Source: Bacilli bacterium
GTDB lineage: Bacteria > Bacillota_I > Bacilli_A > RF39 > UBA660
DNA length: 14,580 bases
Direction of reading: 5' to 3'
Assembly: GCA_022793555.1 (NCBI GenBank)
Contig: JAAWDB010000083.1
Coordinates: 1-14,580 of the forward strand
Numbering within the stretch: the first letter of the stretch is position 1; each line of letters begins with the position of its first letter. The notes below the pieces were generated by a model. The model made no database searches. It saw only the letters and a program-made list of their open reading frames with translations, and was not told the origin of the DNA. The position numbers were made by a program, and so were the translations under genes. Positions 7,564 through 13,559 of the stretch are shown here, one piece after another.

Positions 7564-7580
7564 TTCCTTCTTTTCACCTA
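7564..7580. repeat. 17-bp direct repeat, copy at the start of the HENIH-protein gene
   Basis: TTCCTTCTTTTCACCTA, identical to 5828-5844. Read on the minus strand it contains the ribosome site AGAAGGA of the gene, so part of its conservation could be functional. Confidence 0.8.
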
Positions 7581-7585
7581 TTATA
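7580..7585 (-). promoter_or_regulatory. Possible -10 box of the HENIH-protein gene
   Basis: A perfect TATAAT on the minus strand, 20 bases upstream of the chosen ATG, would give a leader of only about 14 bases. The nearest good -35 (TTGTCA) has a 20-base spacer, longer than usual, so the call is weak. Confidence 0.35.
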
Positions 7586-7610
7586 TTAAGCTTTTTTTCA
7601 CTTAATGACA

Positions 7611-7641
7611 AGAAAAAGACGTTTACCCAAAAATAAACGCC
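7611..7641 (-). terminator. Terminator of the Tad pilus operon
   Basis: GGCGTTTA / TAAACGTC (8 bp, one G-T pair) with loop TTTTTGGG, followed by TTTTT on the minus strand. The right arm contains the TAA stop of tadC. Confidence 0.85.
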
Positions 7642-8327
7642 AGTATTACAGGACAAAGAATAACTAAAATCATGATGGGAATAAAGAAAACTACGGAAAT
7701 TACGCTAATTTTGGTGGGAAGCTTGGCAATTTCTTCTTTAATTTCTAAAATTTGCTTTTCTCTTAAAAAATCTAATTGATTGTTTAAAGATTCGATGATA
7801 TTATTTCCGAAAATGCTCGATTGCGTAATATTTAAAATGGTATTATTTATCGCATCACTTGGAATTCTTTCTTTTAAACTATTTAAACATTCAGTAAAAC
7901 TTTTTCCTAAATGTGTCTCTTTTAATGTTGTTTGAAATTCTTTAGCTAAATCACTTTCCACATTATTAGCGGTTAATTCAAGAGCTGCATTTAAACTTTT
8001 TCCTCCTTCTAATGTTAAGGATAAAATTTCAAAGAAAAAAATGGCTTCGTGCTCTAATTTTTTCCCCCTCTTTTTTATTGGAATATCAAGCAATAAATAC
8101 TCACTTCCGATATAAAAAATTGCAGTTAGTAAAGGTGCAAGTAAATAACCGTTTTTTAGAAAAAATAAGGAACTCGTAAATAAGATTAGAGAAAAAAATA
8201 AACGATAATTTAATAATGTGAACGTCTGATATTTGGCAGTTGCTCCAAGTAATTTTATTTTTTGATCTATTTTTTTTATTGTCTTCATCCGAAAAATACG
8301 TTTAGCAATATTATGTTCTTTTTTCAT
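7623..8327 (-). CDS. tadC: TadC-like pilus platform protein (type II secretion F family)
   Basis: The second inner-membrane platform protein of Tad pili, partner of TadB, on which the ATPase acts. In 234 residues there are hydrophobic segments at about 40-57, 60-78 and 206-232. Between them is a cytoplasmic helical T2SF domain with FFEILSLTLEGGKSLNAALE and GKSFTECLNSLKERIPS. The basic N-terminus (about 1-35) is cytoplasmic. ATG overlaps the tadB stop by one base (TAATG), and AAGGTG inside the tadB end serves as ribosome site. It is the last gene of the operon; its stop lies in the terminator stem. Slightly shorter than many TadC proteins but intact. Confidence 0.88.
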   Translation of the reverse strand: MKKEHNIAKRIFRMKTIKKIDQKIKLLGATAKYQTFTLLNYRLFFSLILFTSSLFFLKNGYLLAPLLTAIFYIGSEYLLLDIPIKKRGKKLEHEAIFFFEILSLTLEGGKSLNAALELTANNVESDLAKEFQTTLKETHLGKSFTECLNSLKERIPSDAINNTILNITQSSIFGNNIIESLNNQLDFLREKQILEIKEEIAKLPTKISVISVVFFIPIMILVILCPVILAFIFG

Positions 8328-9325
8328 TACATTTTCACCTTCAATACTTTTTTTATTGTAAATATATAGCCAATATACAGTAAAATAATTAAGATGAAGC
8401 TTAAAAAGCCGAATGGTGTTTCAAAAAATGGATTAAAATAATTTTTATTTAATACAAATATGGCTAGAGAAAAAAGAAGTGGTAAGGCGATTAAAATACG
8501 AAAAACAAAAATACTGGAAGCTGTAAGGCTTTTCATTTCGTTTTGCAACTTCTTTTTATTATAAAATGATTTTTCTATACTTGAAAATACATGAATGATA
8601 TTTCCACCAGTTTGATTTAGTAGTGTTAGTGATGAAGTAATGTATTTAGCATCTTCTAGTTTTACACGTTCATAAAATCTTTTGAAAACAACTTCTAAAC
8701 GCAAGCCATAAGTCATGTCCATATGAATTTTTTTAAACTCATCGCTAATTGGTCCATCTAATTCATTTTTAACAATTTCTACAGCTTGCATAATGTTTCT
8801 TCCTGATTTAAAACTATTATTCATAATAATTATAGCTTTTAGCAAATCTTCTTCAATTCGCTTTTGCTTTTGTTGCATTTTAAATGCCAATAAAAGATCT
8901 GGAATAAAAAAGCCAATTAGTATAGCACTTAAAAAGTGAATTATATTAATCTTTGTTGAAGTGAAGATAAGAGTTAGTAGTAATAACAGAACAAAACCAA
9001 AGGCAGTTAAAAATTTTAAGGAAATATAATCCATTTTACTTTTTTGTTTTTTTTCTTCGAAACTAATGTGACGTTCATAAGATTCACTTAGGGTTTGCAA
9101 AACTTGGCTTTTTTCAAGAATTCTACTTAATTTGTGAGTAAGACACCAAATTTGCTTTATGATATGGTCAAAAAACGACTTTTCTTGATCATGAATTGAA
9201 GTTAGGGAAAATTTAGCAAATCTTCGTTGATATTTTAAGGCTTTTAATTCTCTTAAGAAAAGTAATAGTAATGCAAGAACACCAATTATTACTACAATTT
9301 GGAAGATCCATTTGATGCTACTCAT
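8327..9325 (-). CDS. tadB: TadB-like pilus platform protein (type II secretion F family)
   Basis: Membrane platform of the Tad pilus machine. The 332 residues hold an N-terminal membrane segment (about 6-24), two more at 104-122 and 127-147, the T2SF domain at about 160-265, and two C-terminal segments at 272-292 and 306-325. In the T2SF domain, IIIMNNSFKSGRNIMQAVEIV and SLTLLNQTGGNIIHVFSSIEKS are typical. The start is supported by GAAAGGAG upstream. It follows the TadA ATPase gene by 17 bases, the order tadA-tadB-tadC being standard. Confidence 0.88.
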   Translation of the reverse strand: MSSIKWIFQIVVIIGVLALLLLFLRELKALKYQRRFAKFSLTSIHDQEKSFFDHIIKQIWCLTHKLSRILEKSQVLQTLSESYERHISFEEKKQKSKMDYISLKFLTAFGFVLLLLLTLIFTSTKINIIHFLSAILIGFFIPDLLLAFKMQQKQKRIEEDLLKAIIIMNNSFKSGRNIMQAVEIVKNELDGPISDEFKKIHMDMTYGLRLEVVFKRFYERVKLEDAKYITSSLTLLNQTGGNIIHVFSSIEKSFYNKKKLQNEMKSLTASSIFVFRILIALPLLFSLAIFVLNKNYFNPFFETPFGFLSFILIILLYIGYIFTIKKVLKVKM

Positions 9326-9342
9326 AAAAAACTCCTTTCTAT

Positions 9343-10677
9343 TTATTCTTGTTGAAACATGTTGTCAATATCTGTAATTCCTTTAGAAACAATTTTTTGA
9401 TAAACCGCAGGTGTTTTATCATTATTTAGTATATATTCGCCATCGACTTCTTTTTTGGTGGTTAATCCAGTTTGTTTGAAAGCAAAAATTTCATGAAGTT
9501 CTCTTTCGTTATCGCTCATCCCTGTTAATTCAGTAATTGATGTAATTTTTCTTCTTCCATCACTCATTCTGTCTATATTAACTATCAAATCAATAGCATT
9601 TACGATGTATTCCCGAATTGCTTTTACAGGTATTTCTAATCCACTCATTAAAACCATTGTTTCCAAACGGTTTAAAGCATCTTTAGGACTGTTTGCATGA
9701 AGCGTTGTCATTGACCCATCGTGTCCGGTATTCATCGCTTGGAGCATATCAAATGCTTCTTTACCTCGAACTTCACCAACGATAATTCGGTCTGGTCGCA
9801 TACGAAGACTATTGATTACTAAATCACGAATGGTAACTTCGCCATCACTGGTATAGTTGGTTACTCGTGTTTCTAGTGAGATAACATGAGTTTGATTTAA
9901 TCTTAATTCAGCAGCATCTTCGATAGTAATAATTCGTTCATCATGAGAAATAAAACCGCTTAAAATGTTTAGTAAAGTAGTTTTTCCTGAACCAGTACCT
10001 CCACAAATAATAATATTACATTTTCCTTTTACCGCTGCATCTAGGAATGTTGCCATGTAAGGGGTCATGGAACCAGTACGAATAAAGTCTTCAACATTGG
10101 TCATTTCGCTTTTAAATTTACGAATCGTTATGACTGGTCCTTTAGTAGAAAGTGGCGGAATTACAGCATTGATACGAGAACCATCTGAAAGTCGTGAATC
10201 GACCATTGGATTTGAAGAGTCTATAGTTCTTCCTAAGGGCCCAATAAGGCGTTGAATAGTCCTAATAATATGTTCATCATTAATAAAAGAAATGCTTTCG
10301 TCTTTAATGATTTGACCATCAATTTCTATATAAATTTCTTTAGGGCTATTGACCATAATTTCAGTAATGTTTTTATCTTCTAATAATTCTGTTAGCGGAC
10401 CATATCCATTTATTTCGTTATCAATTAAATGAAATAAGTGACTACGCTCTAGGTTAGATAAATCATAGCCTTCAATGTTTTTATCAATAACATCATTGAT
10501 AAATTGATCTAAGAGTTTATCTTTAGGAATTTCAGAATCGATGATGCTAACAACAATTTTGGTTCGAAGATCATCTAAAAGCTTTTTATCAGGAAAAATT
10601 TCATAGTCATTTATTTCAGGGGAACGATTTTCTTTTCGTTCAATATTAAACGCTTCTAATAAGCTATTTTTCTTCAC
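9343..10677 (-). CDS. tadA: Tad/CpaF secretion ATPase (GspE/VirB11 family)
   Basis: The cytoplasmic hexameric ATPase that powers pilin polymerisation. Motifs, numbered from the chosen GTG start (444 residues), are: N-terminal domain ending [33 protein letters not shown]; Walker A GGTGSGKT (226-233); Asp box [13 protein letters not shown]; Walker B region [13 protein letters not shown] (about 293-305); His box [12 protein letters not shown]. All are canonical for CpaF. The frame is open to an ATG at 10707 without a ribosome site. GTG at 10677 has AGGAAG upstream and makes the protein begin just after the basic stretch, so I prefer it. Either way it overlaps the end of the TadZ-like gene (stop at 10664), implying coupled translation. 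Confidence 0.93.
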   Translation of the reverse strand: MKKNSLLEAFNIERKENRSPEINDYEIFPDKKLLDDLRTKIVVSIIDSEIPKDKLLDQFINDVIDKNIEGYDLSNLERSHLFHLIDNEINGYGPLTELLEDKNITEIMVNSPKEIYIEIDGQIIKDESISFINDEHIIRTIQRLIGPLGRTIDSSNPMVDSRLSDGSRINAVIPPLSTKGPVITIRKFKSEMTNVEDFIRTGSMTPYMATFLDAAVKGKCNIIICGGTGSGKTTLLNILSGFISHDERIITIEDAAELRLNQTHVISLETRVTNYTSDGEVTIRDLVINSLRMRPDRIIVGEVRGKEAFDMLQAMNTGHDGSMTTLHANSPKDALNRLETMVLMSGLEIPVKAIREYIVNAIDLIVNIDRMSDGRRKITSITELTGMSDNERELHEIFAFKQTGLTTKKEVDGEYILNNDKTPAVYQKIVSKGITDIDNMFQQE

Positions 10678-11446
10678 GCTCTTCTTCCTCTCTTTCTTTC
10701 GTAACATCAGCTGCTATACTCATAAATGTTGAAAAATCTTTGGCAAAGATATTTGGCATTTTCGGCTCTAAGGAGATGATTTTGCCGTTCATTACATATT
10801 CATCAAAGTTTTTTAAGAAAAACTCACTCGAAAGTGTATAGTCGATATTGGCTTTTAAAATGTTTCGTAAGTCAAATAAGGAAAAGTATTTTTTGTAAGG
10901 ATTGATACTGTTATTTAGTAATATTTTGTAATTTGATTTTTCTAAATCTCTAAAAATACTAATTAATGATTTCATATTTTTAATATCTAAAGGATCGTTA
11001 GTCATAATAAATAAAATAAGATCTACATTATCTAAAATGACAAGGTTTTTTTCATCTAAATCATGGTTGGTATCAATTAGGACAATATCATAATTGTAAA
11101 GAGCTTTATCAAGTAAAATTTCAATATATTTTGAATCTATTTTGCTTGATTGACGAGGATCTTTGGGACTTGGAAGGATATCGATAAAGGAATCATAAGT
11201 GGTAATATAGTTTTTAAATTCTTTATAACGGTTATTGCTATAATCGTCTACAAAATTATAAATTGTACTTGTAAATGGTGTATTTAGAGCAGTTGCAATA
11301 CCACCACCTGATAAGTCCATATCGATAATTAATACTTTTTTTTCAATGGCCTCAAAAATGCCCGCAAGATTAATCGTAGTAGAAGTCTTCCCTACTCCTC
11401 CTTTGGCACCAAAAACACATAATGATTTTCCTTTTTTTCGTATCAT
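10664..11446 (-). CDS. tadZ: TadZ/CpaE-like ParA/MinD-family ATPase
   Basis: A 260-residue P-loop ATPase of the ParA/MinD class. The deviant Walker A is KGGVGKT (15-21), the A' motif is VLIIDMDLSGGG (38-49), and the Walker B-like strand is DIVLIDTNHDL. In Tad systems TadZ/CpaE places the pilus apparatus at its site in the cell. The N-terminal response-receiver-like domain of Caulobacter CpaE is missing: the P-loop starts at once, as in many Gram-positive versions. The C-terminal half is divergent and rich in Asn, Lys and Phe. The start is supported by GAGGG before ATG 11446. A plasmid-partition ParA is unlikely because it sits inside a pilus operon and overlaps tadA. Confidence 0.82.
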   Translation of the reverse strand: MIRKKGKSLCVFGAKGGVGKTSTTINLAGIFEAIEKKVLIIDMDLSGGGIATALNTPFTSTIYNFVDDYSNNRYKEFKNYITTYDSFIDILPSPKDPRQSSKIDSKYIEILLDKALYNYDIVLIDTNHDLDEKNLVILDNVDLILFIMTNDPLDIKNMKSLISIFRDLEKSNYKILLNNSINPYKKYFSLFDLRNILKANIDYTLSSEFFLKNFDEYVMNGKIISLEPKMPNIFAKDFSTFMSIAADVTKEREEEEREEK

Positions 11447-11461
11447 GATTGCCCTCTTTTC

Positions 11462-11842
11462 TTATTCTTTGGTTATATAATATTTATTTTCTTTTTCACG
11501 AATAACCTTGGTTGTTTTAATGTGATATTCTTCAATTCCTATGAGATTCCCAAATATACTTTTTACGGTTTCTTCGTTGGTTATTTTTAATGATGATGAT
11601 GATGCTTCTACACCTAAGTGTTCGGTCGCTATTTTGTTTTTGTTAAAACTTTCTTTAATTTCTTCTTTTATGTTGTTTTCCATTCTTTTAGAGTAATATT
11701 CTTTCAAAATCGTATCGGTGGTATGTTCTAATTTACTTTTTGCATTATTTAATATGCCTAAATCGATGACTAATGCCGCAATTCCTAAGAATATTGGAAT
11801 CATAATGACAAAAAGAATTAATGTTTGACCGTTACGATTCAT
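11462..11842 (-). CDS. TadE/TadG-like minor pseudopilin
   Basis: A 126-residue protein with a prepilin-type start MNRNG followed by QTLILFVIMIPIFLGIAALV and then IDLG, one membrane helix at about 6-29, and a hydrophilic extracellular tail. The pattern Gln-x-L...P.F...A..IDLG is the TadE/TadG N-terminal signature. The usual Glu at +5 after the cleavage glycine is Leu here, as in TadG-type proteins, which may be processed poorly or not at all. The start overlaps the end of the preceding TadE gene by 11 bases (AGAAAGG upstream). It is shorter than classical TadG and lacks a von Willebrand-type domain. Probable role: minor pilus or assembly component. Confidence 0.7.
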   Translation of the reverse strand: MNRNGQTLILFVIMIPIFLGIAALVIDLGILNNAKSKLEHTTDTILKEYYSKRMENNIKEEIKESFNKNKIATEHLGVEASSSSLKITNEETVKSIFGNLIGIEEYHIKTTKVIREKENKYYITKE

Positions 11843-12182
11843 TTTTAATCGACCTTTCTGTTGTTACTTCAAAAGGATTTTTTAAAATTAAATTTAAGCC
11901 TGGAGTAATGATACTAATTTCTTCTTTTAGGGAAAAGGTTAGAAAGTTTTCTTCGTTTTTTAGTTCAACCCATTGATTCTCATTTTTTTTCTTTAATTGA
12001 TTATTAATGGTATCGATACTGATATCATTTTTGTAGTCTTCAATTACTTCATCCATTTTAGTTTCTAAATTATTTTTAGTATAAAGTATTTTGCCAAAGT
12101 CAATGATGGCAAACAATAAAAAGAGGAAAATCGGAAGAATAATGATGAATTCTACCAAGGCTTGGCCTTTCTTTTTTGTCAT
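11832..12182 (-). CDS. tadE: TadE-like pseudopilin
   Basis: A 116-residue protein beginning MTKKKG/QALVEFIIILPIF. It has the prepilin peptidase-type site after Gly6, with Glu at +5 of the mature form, a helix at about 7-29 ending AIIDFGK, then a hydrophilic tail. This is the TadE signature, a minor pseudopilin needed for Tad pilus assembly. The frame is open to GTG 12188, but GAGGG seven bases upstream points to ATG 12182. It is preceded by a second possible promoter and overlaps the following TadE/TadG-like gene by 11 bases. Confidence 0.82.
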   Translation of the reverse strand: MTKKKGQALVEFIIILPIFLFLLFAIIDFGKILYTKNNLETKMDEVIEDYKNDISIDTINNQLKKKNENQWVELKNEENFLTFSLKEEISIITPGLNLILKNPFEVTTERSIKNES

Positions 12183-12208
12183 AGTCACACCCTCTAGTAT
12201 CGTTTTTT

Positions 12209-12236
12209 ATTATACCATATTTTACTTAATTTTTAA
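12209..12236 (-). promoter_or_regulatory. Possible internal promoter before tadE
   Basis: TTAAAA (12231-12236) and a perfect TATAAT (12209-12214) on the minus strand are 16 bases apart in the 62-base gap between the pilin gene and tadE. It could express the machinery genes separately from the pilin. The -35 is weak. Confidence 0.4.
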
Positions 12237-12244
12237 GCATAAAC

Positions 12245-12457
12245 TTAAGTGTTTGATTCATTTTTCTTATCGACGCATTTTCCTTCCCCTGGTTTTTCGC
12301 CGCTTTCATATTCTTTATCTACTAAACTACATGAAGTCTTGGTAATGGAATCTTTTAAATAGCCCCCAAAATAATTCACTAAACTGATGGTAATCACACT
12401 AATAATGGCCACGATTAAAACATATTCAATAAGGGCTTGTCCTTTGTGATTCAACAT
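12245..12457 (-). CDS. flp: Flp-like major pilin
   Basis: A 70-residue prepilin, MLNHKG/QALIEYVLIVAI. Processing after Gly6 leaves a mature pilin of 64 residues with the conserved Glu(+5)-Tyr(+6) pair of Flp pilins and one polymerisation helix (about 7-32). The tail is longer and more polar than classical Flp and contains two Cys (about 43 and 61) that could form an external disulfide loop. It is the first gene of the operon: a 17-bp-spaced promoter upstream, AGAGGTGA before the ATG, then the TadE, TadZ, TadA, TadB and TadC genes. Being first, and separated from tadE by a gap, fits a highly expressed structural subunit. Confidence 0.82.
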   Translation of the reverse strand: MLNHKGQALIEYVLIVAIISVITISLVNYFGGYLKDSITKTSCSLVDKEYESGEKPGEGKCVDKKNESNT

Positions 12458-12478
12458 AAAATCACCTCTATTATGAAC

Positions 12479-12507
12479 ATTATAACAGAGATAATTAGCG
12501 ATTACAA
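12479..12507 (-). promoter_or_regulatory. Promoter of the Flp/Tad operon
   Basis: TTGTAA (12502-12507) and a perfect TATAAT (12479-12484), 17 bases apart, 22 bases upstream of the pilin ATG. It lies just after the glycosyltransferase terminator. Confidence 0.8.
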
Positions 12508-12514
12508 GAAAATG

Positions 12515-12535
12515 AAAAAAACAGGAGTTTCCTGT
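12515..12535 (-). terminator. Glycosyltransferase-gene terminator
   Basis: ACAGGA / TCCTGT stem (12530-12535 with 12521-12526) with a 3-base loop and a T run on the minus strand, directly after the stop of the glycosyltransferase gene. Confidence 0.8.
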
Positions 12536-12536
12536 C

Positions 12537-13475
12537 TTATTTTTGATCTTTTTCGGTTTCTTTGACGATATAAATCGGACGATTTTTGGTTTCTAGATAA
12601 ATCTTTGCCAAATATTCTCCTAGAACTCCTAAGAAAAACAATTGAACCCCACTCACAAAAATGATAATACAAGCAAGACTTGGCCAACCACTCACAGGGT
12701 CGCCCCAAATCAGAGTTTTAGCAATGATTATAAGAACTAATAATAACGCGATAAAACAGAATAAAATGCCAACGAAAGATGAGATGAGTAATGGTCTTGT
12801 AGAAAAACCAACGATTCCGTCAAGCGCATAAGCAAATAGACGGCGAAAATTAAAAGTGGTTTTGCCAGCTACGCGATCTGGTGCATCATAGGTTAACCAT
12901 AGGGTATCAAAGCCAACAAAATTAAATAAGCCTTTGGAATAACGATTGTATTCGGTAAGTTCTAATATGGCATCAACGACTTGGCGAGTCATTAAACGAT
13001 AATCGCGTTCATTTGGAGCCATAGGAACAGTACTTAGTAGTCCAATGATTTTGTAATAACAAGCAGTTAAAAATTTGCGTAAAAAACCATAGTTTTTATG
13101 ATTATTCGTTTTTAGTCCCACAATATCTAAATTATTTTTTTGAAGCGTTTCATACATTTCGATCAGTTTTGCTGGTGGATCTTGTAAATCGGCATCCATC
13201 AATGTGACATAATCGCCATTTATATTTTGCAGGCCTGCAAAAATTGCAGCTTCTTTGCCAAAATTTCGAGAGAAAGATATAAAGCGAACGCGTTTATCTT
13301 TTTTCGCTAATTCTTTGATAACTTGTAACGTATTATCTTTGGATCCATCATTAATAAACATGATTTCAAAGTCATTATCTTTCATCTCATCCATTACTTT
13401 TGTCATTTCTTGGTAAAACAAAGGAAGCGCTTCTTCTTCATTCCAACATGGGACGATCACACCAATTTTTTTCAT
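12537..13475 (-). CDS. GtrB/DPM1-like family 2 membrane glycosyltransferase
   Basis: Members transfer a sugar from a nucleotide sugar to the polyprenyl-phosphate carrier on the inner face of the membrane, for surface glycan or glycoprotein decoration. The 312-residue protein has the GT-A domain at about 1-215, with VIVPCWNEEEAL (7-18), INDGSKD (41-47), SRNFGKEAAIFAG (69-81), MDADLQDPP (93-101, metal and nucleotide-sugar site), DYRLM (158-162) and the acceptor-region RVAGKTTFNF. Two C-terminal membrane helices follow at about 229-256 and 266-289, then LGEYLAKIYLETKNRPIYIV, typical of the GtrB/YkcC/YkoT group. Start is supported by AAGAAGGA before the ATG. It is a single-gene unit with its own promoter and terminator. 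The sugar is unknown; Tad pilins and the surface protein next door are possible acceptors only by proximity. Confidence 0.9.
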   Translation of the reverse strand: MKKIGVIVPCWNEEEALPLFYQEMTKVMDEMKDNDFEIMFINDGSKDNTLQVIKELAKKDKRVRFISFSRNFGKEAAIFAGLQNINGDYVTLMDADLQDPPAKLIEMYETLQKNNLDIVGLKTNNHKNYGFLRKFLTACYYKIIGLLSTVPMAPNERDYRLMTRQVVDAILELTEYNRYSKGLFNFVGFDTLWLTYDAPDRVAGKTTFNFRRLFAYALDGIVGFSTRPLLISSFVGILFCFIALLLVLIIIAKTLIWGDPVSGWPSLACIIIFVSGVQLFFLGVLGEYLAKIYLETKNRPIYIVKETEKDQK

Positions 13476-13496
13476 AGCATCCTTCTTTCTATATAT

Positions 13497-13525
13497 AGAT
13501 TATTGTAGTTTTTCTGACTTGTCAA
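13497..13525 (-). promoter_or_regulatory. Glycosyltransferase-gene promoter
   Basis: A perfect TTGACA (13520-13525) and TAATCT (13497-13502) with a 17-base spacer on the minus strand, 21 bases upstream of the ATG. Confidence 0.82.
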
Positions 13526-13534
13526 GACGAGAAT

Positions 13535-13559
13535 AAAAAAAGAAAGGAATTTCCTTTCT
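13535..13559 (-). terminator. Surface-protein terminator
   Basis: AGAAAGG / CCTTTCT (7 bp) around a 5-base loop and a run of seven Ts on the minus strand. The stop codon TAG of the surface-protein gene overlaps the first bases of the stem. Confidence 0.85.

Noticed and set aside
10067..10255. 62-codon plus-strand open frame
   Set aside because: It is antisense to the highly conserved middle of tadA, without a ribosome site.
10664..11446. Plasmid-type ParA suggesting a replicon or partition locus
   Set aside because: It overlaps tadA and follows pseudopilin genes; a TadZ/CpaE role explains it better, and no ParB or centromere-like repeats are seen.
12091..12345. 84-codon plus-strand open frame across the tadE-flp gap
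   Set aside because: It is antisense to both pilin-like genes and its product has no recognisable pattern.
12502..12708. 68-codon minus-strand open frame overlapping the glycosyltransferase 3' end
   Set aside because: It is an alternate frame of a well-supported gene and lacks a ribosome site.
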